A stretch of DNA of 64,000 nucleotides from Tumebacillus algifaecis (GCF_002243515.1 NZ_CP022657.1:4437501-4501500), one strand, 5' to 3'; counted from the first letter of the stretch, positions 17,967 through 26,876 are shown. Numbers and translations: made by a program. Notes: generated by a model not told the origin, from the sequence alone.

Positions 17967-17981
17967 GGGACACATTTCACG

Positions 17982-20135
17982 ATGAAAAAGTCTACTGTTA
18001 AGTTTGGCGTGTTGGCAGTTGTCGCATCTCTTACGACCGCTCTGTACAGCCCGCAAGCACTGGCGACCGGCGTTGAGGCAACCTCCGCACCGGTAGTTCA
18101 AAAGACTGATCTTCAACTCGCTCAAATGAAAGGTGCAATCGTGGGTTACCCGGGCACCACCGATTTGAAAGCAGAAAAATACGTCACCCGTGCAGAACTT
18201 GTCGCGATGATCAACAAAGCGCTGAGCCTGCCAGATGTAAAAGTGAAAAAATCTTCCTTCCATGACCTGGCGCAATGGCAGAGCCAAATCGTCGAAAATG
18301 CAGTCGCAGCAGGTCTGGTTTCGGGCGTTGGCAACGGTGCGTTCGAACCGAACCGCGAAGTGACCCGCCAAGAGATGGCTGTGATCATCGGCGCATCGAT
18401 GAACGGCGGCAAAGTGCCGACCGTCAACCAAAACGTACTCAACTATTTCAAAGATAGCGACGCGATCGCTTCTTGGGCGAAACCGTTCGTCGCCTACAGC
18501 ACGATCGCTGGTATTTTCGAACCGAACGCAGACGGCAACTTCGACGCGAACAAAAAGATGACCCGCGGCGAAGCGGCAAAAGCGCTGAAATATGTGCTGT
18601 TCGACGTGCTGGACATCCTGACCACCAACGACATTCACGGCAATATCGAAGTGCAATTTGACAAGAACAAGAACCAAAACCAAGGCGGCATGGAAACGAT
18701 CGGCGGGATCGTCAACGACTTCCGCGCGGTCAACCCGAAAGGCACCATCGTCGTCGATGGCGGCGACGCTTGGCAAGGTACTCTGATCTCCAACCTGTTC
18801 AACGGCGAATCGGTCATCGAGTCGATGGAAGAGATCAAGTACGATGCGATGGCAATCGGCAACCATGAGTTCGACTTTGGCCGCGACGTGTTGATCAACA
18901 ACATCAAGAAGTCGTCGGTGCCGATCATCTCCGCCAACGTGATCGAAGACTCGACTGGCAAACTGGTTGACTGGACCAAGCCGTACGTGATCCTCGACAA
19001 AGGCGGCGTCAAAGTAGGCGTGATCGGCTTCTCCACACCGCAAACGTCAACGACCACCAAATCGACCAACATCGAAGGCCTGTCCTTCCCTGATCCGGCA
19101 CCGATCGCAAAAAAACTGTCGGAAGAGCTGAAAGCACAAGGCGTCGATGTCGTCATCGTCACCTCCCACTTGCCGGGCGAGCAAGAAAAAGCTACGAAAG
19201 AAATCATGGGCGAACTGGTTGACCTCGCGAACGGCACCGGCAAAGGCTACCTCGACGCGATCGTCGGTGGCCACTCCCACCAACGCGTGGCAGGTCATGT
19301 CAACGGCATCCCGGTGGTAGAAGCTTCGCAATGGACCTGGGCGCTGGGCCACATCCAACTGTTCGTAGACAAAGACAACAAAGGCATCGTGTCCTCCAAC
19401 GCAGGTCTGCTGGAAACGTACACCAACCTGACGACTGGCGATGCAGCCGTGAAACAGATCGTCAAAGGCTACAAAGACCAAGTGGCAGTGAAAGAAGCAG
19501 AAGTGCAAGGCATCGCTGCAACCGCACTGTCCCGCAAATCGTACCGCATGGCGAAAAACGGCAACCAAGACCGTGACGGCGTGACCGCGCTTGGCATGAG
19601 CATCACCGACTCGATGCGTAAATCGTCCAACTCCGACATCGCCTTCACCAACGCAGGCGGCGTCCGCGCCGATGTGGACGCAGGCGAAATGACCTACGGC
19701 GAAATGTTCGCAGTTCTGCCGTTTGGCAACGTGAACATGACCGGTACGATGACCTCCGAGCAAGTAAAACGCGCGGTTGACGTCATCGACAAGTATTCCA
19801 AACTGATCGCACTGCAATGGTCGGGCATCAATGTCGAGTGGGACGGCACCCGTCCGGCTGGCGACATGGTCACCAAGATCACCTTGACTGACGGCACCCC
19901 GATCTACGTGGACGGCAAATACAACACCGACCGCACCTTCAAAGTGACCACCAACGACTTCATGGCAACCGGTACCGGCGACGGCTACCTCGTGTTTGGC
20001 GAAGTGAAGGACTGGCAGTTGGGCGATGTAATGCTCGACGGCTGGGTGAACATGGTCAAAGAATTGCACACGCAAGGCAAACAAGTCTCCGTAACTCCGG
20101 ACGGCCGCGATATCCGCACCGACCTGGACAAGTAA
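17982..20135 (+). CDS. SLH-anchored 5'-nucleotidase / UDP-sugar hydrolase
   Basis: A secreted nucleotide-scavenging enzyme of 717 aa. A signal peptide (about 1-28, ending ALA) is followed by three S-layer-homology repeats (about 40-205; TRAELVAMINKAL, TRQEMAVIIGASM, TRGEAAKALKYVL). The repeats would bind it to the pyruvylated cell-wall polymer. The metallophosphoesterase domain starts at about 206 with LTTNDIHGN, then GGDAWQG, GNHEFDFG and GGHSHQR, which hold the two-metal ligands. The 5'-nucleotidase C-terminal domain follows (NAGGVRADVDAGEMTYGE, about 552-569). The ATG has GGGGGA upstream. It is monocistronic with a good terminator. Confidence 0.94.
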   Translation: MKKSTVKFGVLAVVASLTTALYSPQALATGVEATSAPVVQKTDLQLAQMKGAIVGYPGTTDLKAEKYVTRAELVAMINKALSLPDVKVKKSSFHDLAQWQSQIVENAVAAGLVSGVGNGAFEPNREVTRQEMAVIIGASMNGGKVPTVNQNVLNYFKDSDAIASWAKPFVAYSTIAGIFEPNADGNFDANKKMTRGEAAKALKYVLFDVLDILTTNDIHGNIEVQFDKNKNQNQGGMETIGGIVNDFRAVNPKGTIVVDGGDAWQGTLISNLFNGESVIESMEEIKYDAMAIGNHEFDFGRDVLINNIKKSSVPIISANVIEDSTGKLVDWTKPYVILDKGGVKVGVIGFSTPQTSTTTKSTNIEGLSFPDPAPIAKKLSEELKAQGVDVVIVTSHLPGEQEKATKEIMGELVDLANGTGKGYLDAIVGGHSHQRVAGHVNGIPVVEASQWTWALGHIQLFVDKDNKGIVSSNAGLLETYTNLTTGDAAVKQIVKGYKDQVAVKEAEVQGIAATALSRKSYRMAKNGNQDRDGVTALGMSITDSMRKSSNSDIAFTNAGGVRADVDAGEMTYGEMFAVLPFGNVNMTGTMTSEQVKRAVDVIDKYSKLIALQWSGINVEWDGTRPAGDMVTKITLTDGTPIYVDGKYNTDRTFKVTTNDFMATGTGDGYLVFGEVKDWQLGDVMLDGWVNMVKELHTQGKQVSVTPDGRDIRTDLDK

Positions 20136-20152
20136 GTCAATTCGCACATCAG

Positions 20153-20182
20153 AAAGCCGGGAGCTCATGCTCCCGGCTTTTT
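20153..20182 (+). terminator. Terminator of the nucleotidase gene
   Basis: GCCGGGAGC (20156-20164) pairs with GCTCCCGGC (20169-20177), followed by six T residues. The stop codon of the convergent sortase gene overlaps the hairpin. Confidence 0.92.
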
Positions 20183-20782
20183 TGCCGTTGCATAGACAAG
20201 ATAGCGGTAGTCGGTCGCCCGCAGCGCATCGAGCGGATAGCAGCTTTCCAGCACTAAGCCCGTTTCGTTCAGCGCGAAGACCCCATCGCGCACGTGTACC
20301 ACGCGCGCGGCGGTCACTTCATAGCTGAACGTGCCTTCCGCTGTGGAGACGCGAACCGTGTCGCCGCGCTGTAAGCGATCCAGATGGCGAAACCAAGTGG
20401 CGTTATGCGCGGCGAGCAGTGCTGTACCCGCAGTGCCCAGCTTGGCACTGCCCGTCAAATGGCCGACCGCAACGCTGATCTGCTCCTCCTCCGTTCCTTC
20501 GACGATCGGCGCTGTCAATTCCAGCGCGGGGATGTGCAAGACACCTAACGGCGAAGTGGTCGAATCAGCGCCCGAGCCGACTTCTTGGCCGACCGTTGTG
20601 GAAGCTGGCGGTGTTTGAGCTACTTCTCGCGGAACGCCTGAGACGGTATCGAGCGCTTCTGCTAAAAGCTCACCCCCGACCGCATCGGAGCGCAGAAAAA
20701 AGAATGGAATCTGCGAAAGCCATACCAATCCTGCGAGCATCACGAGTAGTCCTGTGACGGTGAGCACCTTTTTGGATCGCAC
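20165..20782 (-). CDS. Class D sortase
   Basis: A membrane transpeptidase that would link sorting-signal proteins to peptidoglycan. The 205-aa product has an N-terminal signal-anchor (about 8-30), a disordered linker, then the sortase barrel (about 80-200). The catalytic triad is in place: His in LLAAHNATWF, Cys in LVLESCYPLDA, Arg in ATDYRYLVYA. The CYP context fits class D. The GTG start abuts the stop codon of the upstream gene with no gap, so it is translationally coupled to its probable substrate at 20783-21880. Confidence 0.92.
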   Translation of the reverse strand: MRSKKVLTVTGLLVMLAGLVWLSQIPFFFLRSDAVGGELLAEALDTVSGVPREVAQTPPASTTVGQEVGSGADSTTSPLGVLHIPALELTAPIVEGTEEEQISVAVGHLTGSAKLGTAGTALLAAHNATWFRHLDRLQRGDTVRVSTAEGTFSYEVTAARVVHVRDGVFALNETGLVLESCYPLDALRATDYRYLVYATAKKPGA

Positions 20783-21880
20783 TTAGTGATGTCCCCTGCG
20801 TCTGGCAAGCAGGATCAACAGACCACCAAACAGGAGCAGTCCGGCACCTTGCCAGACGGTCTCGATCACAGCAACGCCAGTACGGGGTTGAGTACCGCCT
20901 GGGATTTCACCAGCCAGAGGCGGCTTGGTCGGAGGTGCTGGTTTGGGATCTGGATCATTTGGCTTAGGCTCGGTCGGTGGCTCAGTTGGCGGGCAAGTAC
21001 CAGACTCTTCACAGGCCGGTGGGCAGGTCCCAGACTCTTCACAGGTTGGCGGACATGTTCCAGACTCTTCACAGGCCGGTGGGCAGGTTCCAGACTCTTC
21101 ACAGGCCGGCGGACATGTTCCAGACTCTTCACAGGCCGGCGGACATGTTCCAGACTCTTCACAGGCCGGTGGGCAGGTTCCAGACTCTTCACAGGCCGGT
21201 GGACATGTTCCAGACTCTTCACAGGTTGGCGGGCAGGTCCCAGACTCTTCACAGGTTGGTGGGCAGGTCCCAGACTCTTCACAGGTTGGCGGACAGGTGC
21301 CCTTCTCTTCGCACGTCGGCGGCGGCACCGAAACCTCGTGGGCGATCACATGCACATCCAGTTGCCCCTCTTGCCCCTGATAGTCGTTGCCCGCTTCGAG
21401 CGGCATGGCATACGTATAGCTGATGATCGCTTGCTCGTTACGACCCAATTCAAAGCTTGGCGAGTTCTGATTGGATGAGAACACCGGAACCTCGATCTTC
21501 GTGCCCACAGGCAGTTGAAAACGGTTGTAAATCTGAATCGCATAGGAGATTTGTAGCGGATGATCAGAATTCGGAAACTGTTTGAAGATCGCTCCGTCAA
21601 GCACGTGCTTCAAGTAGACGCGCACCCTGCTGTTTCCCTTGTTCTTGACAGTCAGCGACCCGGTTTCCTGATCGCCTGGCGCAATGTTGCCGATATGTTG
21701 TGCACCTGCGAAAATTGGGTCCGGTGACGCCGTGATGTTGATCGTCCCCATCCCCTGCATCGATGCCTCTTCCTGTAGAGACAAACTTGCTAGGGCAAAC
21801 GTCGTGCCTCCTGCCACCAGCATGATGACCAACAGGACGATCGTAAGCAGACGCAACTTGCGTAAGTATCCGCTCCCCAA
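20783..21880 (-). CDS. TasA-like surface protein with Cys-rich repeats and LPXTG-type anchor
   Basis: A 365-aa exported protein, probably the substrate of the adjacent sortase. In order it has a signal peptide (hydrophobic LLTIVLLVIMLVAGG, ending near FALA) and a TasA/camelysin-like domain. That domain shows NIAPGDQETGSLTVKNKG and YAMPLEAGNDYQGQEGQ, both closely paralleled in the TasA at 22118. Eleven copies of a 10-residue unit PPxCEESGTC follow, then a Pro-rich stretch. The C-terminal sorting signal is QPRTG, a hydrophobic span and ARRRGHH. QPRTG replaces the usual LPxTG. The frame is open to 21919, but TTG at 21880 is preferred because GGAGGAGG lies 11 nt upstream. Confidence 0.85.
   Translation of the reverse strand: MGSGYLRKLRLLTIVLLVIMLVAGGTTFALASLSLQEEASMQGMGTINITASPDPIFAGAQHIGNIAPGDQETGSLTVKNKGNSRVRVYLKHVLDGAIFKQFPNSDHPLQISYAIQIYNRFQLPVGTKIEVPVFSSNQNSPSFELGRNEQAIISYTYAMPLEAGNDYQGQEGQLDVHVIAHEVSVPPPTCEEKGTCPPTCEESGTCPPTCEESGTCPPTCEESGTCPPACEESGTCPPACEESGTCPPACEESGTCPPACEESGTCPPACEESGTCPPTCEESGTCPPACEESGTCPPTEPPTEPKPNDPDPKPAPPTKPPLAGEIPGGTQPRTGVAVIETVWQGAGLLLFGGLLILLARRRGHH
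20990..21315 (-). repeat. 30-bp coding tandem repeat (11 units)
   Basis: Eleven head-to-tail 30-bp units encode PPxCEExGTC with x mostly T or A. The copies differ at a few positions, mainly the Thr/Ala codon and third bases; the first unit has EEK in place of EES. The array supplies 22 cysteines. Array length could vary between strains by recombination. Confidence 0.95.
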
Positions 21881-21928
21881 CGTCTCCTTCACCTCCTCCA
21901 GATGAGTTCCGCTCCACACACGACTTGT

Positions 21929-21954
21929 GACTGCGACAATTGTCTGCCGCAGTC
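21929..21954 (-). promoter_or_regulatory. Inverted repeat upstream of the sortase-substrate gene
   Basis: GACTGCG and CGCAGTC arms frame a central ACAATTGT palindrome, about 50 nt before the preferred TTG start. It could be an RNA hairpin processing or attenuating tasA read-through, or an operator. There is no T-tract. The 237-bp gap between this gene and tasA has no other clear signal. Confidence 0.4.
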
Positions 21955-22117
21955 CAAATCTTTATTTGAAGGGGGAGGGAACTCGTGTTCAATCATCAGT
22001 CGTGGGCCGTGTTGATCACCGTGCCTGCCTATATATTGTTGTGATTTGCGTCAGAGCTTGTGAACAGCTGCGCGTAGAGAAAAGGCAGGGTGGTGCGTAC
22101 ATCACCTTGCCAGTTCA

Positions 22118-22633
22118 TTAGTTCCAAGCGATCGGGCCGTTATTTTGGTGGTTCGTGTTATTACGTGCTTGCACCGCTTGCACAACCACGTTGAACGAAC
22201 CCGTAGTGCCCTGGTAGGAGTTATCTGCTGCCAACGGGAAGTTATAGGTCACATCAAACGTTGTCGTGCCGCCTGCTGGCACTTTCACAACCCCATTATC
22301 AAAGCCCAGTTGGAGTGGCGTTGTGCCGCCGAACAGATTGCCCGCACGAGATGCGTTGGAGGCCGTTTGGTTGATTTTTACCCATGCATCGAGTGAGCCG
22401 TTGTTCTTAACTTTCATTTTCACCTTGCCATTGTCGCCAGGTGCCAAGTTGTTGAAGTAGAGCGCTTGCGATGCGATCGGGCCGCCGGACAGATCTTCGA
22501 GATTCAAAGTGCCGGCTGTGAAGGTATTGCCCTTGTTGCTCACCTCTGCTGTGAAGAGCGCGAAGGAACCTGCGCCGATCAGTGTTGCACCCAATGCTGT
22601 TGTCACCATGGCCAATGCAATTTTCTTTTTCAT
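22118..22633 (-). CDS. tasA: TasA/camelysin family biofilm matrix protein
   Basis: A secreted fibre-forming matrix protein, 171 aa, shorter than Bacillus TasA. The signal peptide (about 1-27) ends in the SFALFTAEVSN context that SipW-type peptidases recognise. The domain shows TFTAGTLNLEDL, NNLAPGDNGKVKMKVKNNG and YNFPLAADNSYQGTTGSF, hallmarks of the family. It has no cysteines in the mature part. AAAGGAGG precedes the ATG. It lies directly after sipW, as in the Bacillus tapA-sipW-tasA operon. Confidence 0.92.
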   Translation of the reverse strand: MKKKIALAMVTTALGATLIGAGSFALFTAEVSNKGNTFTAGTLNLEDLSGGPIASQALYFNNLAPGDNGKVKMKVKNNGSLDAWVKINQTASNASRAGNLFGGTTPLQLGFDNGVVKVPAGGTTTFDVTYNFPLAADNSYQGTTGSFNVVVQAVQARNNTNHQNNGPIAWN

Positions 22634-22736
22634 AAAACTACGTCCTCCTTTTCATATGAAGAGCTATATGGATTGTTTCTCGCTCTGTGACGACAGCGTG
22701 TTTCATCTTCCCCGCCATGCAGAACGAGAAAACATT

Positions 22737-23336
22737 TCAGACAGGCTGATTGTGATCTTCTGACGTTGCCGCCGTCGTGGCGGGCGCCTGTTCCTCTTGC
22801 TTTGGCTTCATCACTTCTCGAAACAGGGAGATGATCGGGCCTGCGATCAGCACGATCCCCGGAATGATCAGCATGATCGCAAGACCTGGTCCGGTCGTCA
22901 CCCAGTTAAAGAAGAGCCCGAGCTTGGGAATGTGAAAGTTCGCATACGAACCGATGACTTGCGCCTGACGCACCGGCTCAGTATCGCTCACTTCATTGGC
23001 ATCCCCTTGGGTCAGATAGACGGGAAAGCTGTCTTCCACCTTTACTTCGATGATGCGGTGGGTGATGATGATCGAGGCGTCTTCAGCCGATCGGAAGGTG
23101 ATGACGTCGCCCACTTGATAGGCGGTGGTGAGATCGCCCGGTTTGACAGCGATCAGATCACCCGTTTCAAACACCGGACTCATCGAGCCGGAGAGTACCT
23201 TCATCAGCAGGTGTCCGAACACTTTCGGTTCACCGCCGGTGATCTTCGAACTGACCACGAAATACAGATTGAAACAGAGCAAGACGATCAGGAAGCCGGT
23301 GATGATTTTCCCTGTGATGTTCATTGCTTTTTTCAT
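22737..23336 (-). CDS. sipW: Signal peptidase I, SipW (ER) type
   Basis: The peptidase dedicated to maturing TasA-type precursors. The 199-aa product has an N-terminal span (about 9-27), the Ser motif VLSGSMSPVFETGD (about 48-61) and IITHRI, where ER-type enzymes have His in place of the bacterial general-base Lys. GDANEVSD follows. A C-terminal span lies at about 145-170, followed by a charged, Gln/Glu-rich tail. AAGGAGG precedes the ATG. It follows the first operon gene by 21 bp. Confidence 0.93.
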   Translation of the reverse strand: MKKAMNITGKIITGFLIVLLCFNLYFVVSSKITGGEPKVFGHLLMKVLSGSMSPVFETGDLIAVKPGDLTTAYQVGDVITFRSAEDASIIITHRIIEVKVEDSFPVYLTQGDANEVSDTEPVRQAQVIGSYANFHIPKLGLFFNWVTTGPGLAIMLIIPGIVLIAGPIISLFREVMKPKQEEQAPATTAATSEDHNQPV

Positions 23337-23357
23337 AACAGTCCTCCTTGCGTGTAG

Positions 23358-23867
23358 TTAAGCCAGCGGAGGAGGCGTTTGAGAGTGGTTCTGCTGCAAA
23401 TCGGCAGGTTGCGGCGACGAGCGGTAGTGATCAACAGATGATTCCGGTTCGGGTGCCGTCACCTCTTGATTCTCTTCCGGTGCCGCCTCCTTGTCTTCTT
23501 CCGGCAGGGCAGGTTGCTCTTCCGTTGTTGCCGGGGCGTCGTCTTGATTTTTGTGCGGCTTACAATGTCCATAGCCGTTACCTGGCGGATGCGGTTTGTG
23601 CTTGTCGCCGTTGCGATGGGTGTCTTCGTCACAAAAGTTAGCTGCTGCTTTGACCGTCGAAGCGTTGACTACACTCGCTGTAAACAGCGCATTGGTCGAC
23701 CCTGTGTTCTCAACCCCCAGCAAGATGGTCGTCGAGAAAGCTGTCATCGCGGTGACCATCATCATCCCCCACCGTTTGCGTCGCTCTTTGCGCAGGCGTC
23801 GGTTGTGTTCCAGATGCGATTCCTGTCCCTGCGGTTCGTGGGAATCGAACGACTCGATGCCGTCCAC
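23358..23867 (-). CDS. TapA-position exported protein
   Basis: The first gene of the matrix operon, 169 aa, in the place where Bacillus has tapA. I see no clear sequence match to TapA. A basic N-terminus (RRLRKERRKRWG) precedes a hydrophobic span (about 34-52). Then comes TNALFTASVVN, the SipW-type cleavage context also present in TasA. The mature part starts with a His/Pro/Lys-rich segment with two cysteines, then a long disordered Glu/Pro/Gln tail. The GTG at 23867 lies too close to GGAAGGAGG, so the true start is uncertain. Function as a fibre nucleator or adaptor is inferred from position only. Confidence 0.7.
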   Translation of the reverse strand: MDGIESFDSHEPQGQESHLEHNRRLRKERRKRWGMMMVTAMTAFSTTILLGVENTGSTNALFTASVVNASTVKAAANFCDEDTHRNGDKHKPHPPGNGYGHCKPHKNQDDAPATTEEQPALPEEDKEAAPEENQEVTAPEPESSVDHYRSSPQPADLQQNHSQTPPPLA

Positions 23868-23924
23868 CTCCTTCCTTGCTCAGCCTCGCTGTCGTCTTAC
23901 ATCATCACTTTATGACCTATATAA

Positions 23925-23970
23925 CGAACAAAGAACTACAAATTTCGACCATGTTTTCTTTTTATCGAAC
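23925..23970 (-). promoter_or_regulatory. Candidate SinR operators upstream of the matrix operon
   Basis: The minus strand carries GTTCTTT (23930-23936), an exact match to the SinR-box GTTCTYT. It is directly followed by GTTCG (23925-23929), with another GTTCG at 23966-23970. They lie 60-100 nt before the TapA-position gene, where a repressor could block its promoter. The promoter itself is not clear. Confidence 0.5.
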
Positions 23971-24115
23971 ATATTTTAGTGATCGACAGCATTCGCTTGG
24001 CGGCCATCGTATTCCAAAAATTTCGCGAGCTATATGAATGACGATTTAACGAATTAACCTTCACCCGGGACTATCTGTATAGCAAGTGTCATAAGATACT
24101 ACTAGTCATCCTTAT

Positions 24116-24144
24116 TTACCAGTCGGGAAATCGTTTGTTACAAT
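24116..24144 (+). promoter_or_regulatory. Sigma-A promoter of sinR
   Basis: TTACCA (24116-24121) and TACAAT (24139-24144) are separated by 17 bp. The predicted start is about 27 nt before the TTG start codon of sinR. Confidence 0.65.
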
Positions 24145-24177
24145 AGAAGTGCGTAACGAAAAGAAGGAGGGATACCT

Positions 24178-24555
24178 TTGCTCGGGACGAAGATACGTCA
24201 ACTTCGTAAAGAAAGAGGGCTGAGTCTTGGTGAGTTGGCTTTGCGAGCCGACTGTGCGAAGAGTTACCTGAGTGACATCGAGCGCGGTGTCCGTGACAAT
24301 CCATCGATCCAATTCATTGAGAAGATCGCGTTGGTGTTGGAAGTGCCGACCGAGTTCTTTTTCGATAAGAGTTACACCACAGCCGAAATGCTGGCGAACG
24401 AGTTAGCGCCTGAGATGATCGAATTGGTTAAACAGCTCGACCTCGGCTGGTTGCAGTTGACCCAGCAGGCGGCATCCAGCGGCTTGACCAAAGAGCAGTT
24501 TCAAGAGTTTATCGAATATGCGCGCTGGAAATCATCCCAATCTTCCGGCGACTAG
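24178..24555 (+). CDS. sinR: SinR-like master biofilm repressor
   Basis: A 125-aa homologue of Bacillus SinR. The N-terminal XRE domain (GLSLGELALRADCAKSYLSD, then NPSIQFIEKIALVLEVP) closely follows SinR. The C-terminal LDLGWLQLTQQAASSGLTK, then EQFQEFIEYARWK, matches the SinR/SinI multimerisation hairpin. The TTG start has GGAGGG 7 nt upstream. It is divergent from the tasA operon, which SinR represses in Bacillus, and candidate boxes lie between them. No sinI is visible nearby. Confidence 0.92.
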   Translation: MLGTKIRQLRKERGLSLGELALRADCAKSYLSDIERGVRDNPSIQFIEKIALVLEVPTEFFFDKSYTTAEMLANELAPEMIELVKQLDLGWLQLTQQAASSGLTKEQFQEFIEYARWKSSQSSGD

Positions 24556-24556
24556 C

Positions 24557-24609
24557 AAAAAACCGTTTCATTTTGCCCTGGTGCCGTGGCATAAATGGAG
24601 CGGTTTTTT
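24557..24609 (+). terminator. Terminator of sinR
   Basis: AACCG-TTT-CATTT-TGCC pairs imperfectly with GGCA-TAAATGG-AGCGGTT, followed by six T residues. Confidence 0.75.
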
Positions 24610-24659
24610 GCATGGTAGGTCTAGAAACAAGACGATCTCCATAATCTTTGTAACGGAGT

Positions 24660-24772
24660 ACCGCCGAGTGTCAAAGGTAAACCATGTGAAAGCATGGGAC
24701 ACAAAGCCTCGGGCCTAAGGTGAGGAGGATGTGGGGGTCATCTTCGCGATGGCAGCCGGGCTGCCGACAGAG
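24660..24772 (+). ncRNA. Cyclic-di-GMP-I (GEMM-I) riboswitch
   Basis: All conserved parts of the class I aptamer are present. AAAGGTAAACC (24673-24683) opens it. A P2 stem CCATG/CATGG is capped by a GAAA tetraloop (24688-24691). GGGACACAAAGCC (24696-24708) and the tetraloop receptor GGCCTAAGG (24712-24720) follow, then P3 with ATGGCAGCCGGGCTGCCG (24749-24766). It senses the biofilm second messenger c-di-GMP. It lies 58 nt before a 58-aa gene. No intrinsic terminator is evident between aptamer and gene, so control may be translational, though the pairing was not resolved. Confidence 0.93.
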
Positions 24773-24829
24773 CTTTTGCATAGCAGAGGATTTTCACGTT
24801 TCTATCAGGGGTAGGGGGAACGAAACGCA

Positions 24830-25006
24830 ATGCAAATGCCCGCTTTTCTCACACGCTTCACCATGAAGCAACAACTGATCGAACTGGAAGCGACGGACAG
24901 TGTTACCCATCCGCTTCCGATGCCTCAGACGATGCGGCTCGGTCCGAAACCAATTCCGAATCCGCGCCGCACCGTTCCGAAGCAAATGAAAGAGCCGATC
25001 TCCTAA
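24830..25006 (+). CDS. 58-aa orphan protein under c-di-GMP riboswitch
   Basis: A 58-aa, Pro- and Met-rich protein of no recognised family. The first 20 residues could form an amphipathic helix (FLTRFTMKQQLIELEA). The rest is a basic, Pro-rich tail (LGPKPIPNPRR) and probably disordered. There is no signal peptide, cysteine or membrane span. The ATG at 24830 lies 11 nt after AGGGGG; a second ATG at 24836 is possible. The stop codon lies in the loop of the terminator. Being the only ORF behind the riboswitch, in a biofilm locus, supports a real gene. Confidence 0.6.
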   Translation: MQMPAFLTRFTMKQQLIELEATDSVTHPLPMPQTMRLGPKPIPNPRRTVPKQMKEPIS

Positions 25007-25025
25007 TCAGGAGATCGGCTCTTTT
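24991..25025. terminator. Terminator of the riboswitch transcript; also faces pyrG
   Basis: A 13-bp perfect stem AGAGCCGATCTCC (24991-25003) / GGAGATCGGCTCT (25010-25022) is followed by T residues on the plus strand. On the minus strand CTCTTTCATTT follows, so it may also end pyrG transcripts. Confidence 0.88.
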
Positions 25026-25050
25026 GTTTGGCAGATCGCGTCCGTTCGTT

Positions 25051-26673
<1,623 letters not shown>

Positions 26674-26712
26674 CTATGTATTGCGTGGTTGAATGTAGTG
26701 TCTCAATCCGTA

Positions 26713-26740
26713 CACAAAAAAAAACGAATCCGTTCGTTTT
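26713..26740 (-). terminator. Attenuator-like terminator in the pyrG leader
   Basis: AAAACGAA (26721-26728) pairs with TTCGTTTT (26733-26740), and nine T residues follow on the minus strand. It lies between the pyrG promoter and the pyrG start codon, where Bacillus pyrG has its CTP-responsive attenuator. Confidence 0.75.
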
Positions 26741-26758
26741 TTCCAAAATACCTTTTGT

Positions 26759-26787
26759 ATCTTAGCGTTCCGTTTCCGTGTTGTCAA
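26759..26787 (-). promoter_or_regulatory. pyrG promoter
   Basis: TTGACA (26782-26787) and TAAGAT (26759-26764) are 17 bp apart on the minus strand. The expected initial transcript is A/G-rich and lacks the GGG-start used for reiterative initiation at Bacillus pyrG. Confidence 0.7.
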
Positions 26788-26799
26788 TAGAAGACCAGC

Positions 26800-26833
26800 A
26801 AAAAGAGCCGCGCCCTTTTCAGGTTCGCGGCTT
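26800..26833 (-). terminator. Terminator of rpoE
   Basis: GCCGCG (26807-26812) pairs with CGCGGC (26826-26831), extended by an outer AAAG/CTTT. The stem is followed on the minus strand by CTCTTTTT. Confidence 0.75.
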
Positions 26834-26876
26834 TGTTCGTTATATCGAATGGCAATGTGGTGCTTGGTACTGCTAC

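Larger units (their letters stand above)
23868..24177. other. Intergenic region between matrix operon and sinR
   Basis: 310 bp, visibly AT-rich compared with its surroundings, separating the divergent matrix operon and sinR. It contains the SinR-box candidates (23925-23970) and the sinR promoter (24116-24144). I see no ORF with a ribosome site in it. Confidence 0.7.

Noticed and set aside
17745-17981. T-box riboswitch before thrS
   Set aside because: No GGTGGNACCGCG-type T-box sequence or specifier stem found; the promoter lies too close to the start.
20990-21315. CRISPR array
   Set aside because: Units are contiguous with no spacers and encode a regular peptide.
20786-21478. Long plus-strand frames opposite the Cys-rich repeat
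   Set aside because: They are the antisense of the 30-bp repeat array. A 30-bp unit leaves all frames open, and there is no ribosome site or family.
24830-25006. 58-aa ORF as a SinI homologue
   Set aside because: Similar size, and a short KQxLxEL resemblance to the SinI N-terminus, but the helix-hairpin that binds SinR is not present.
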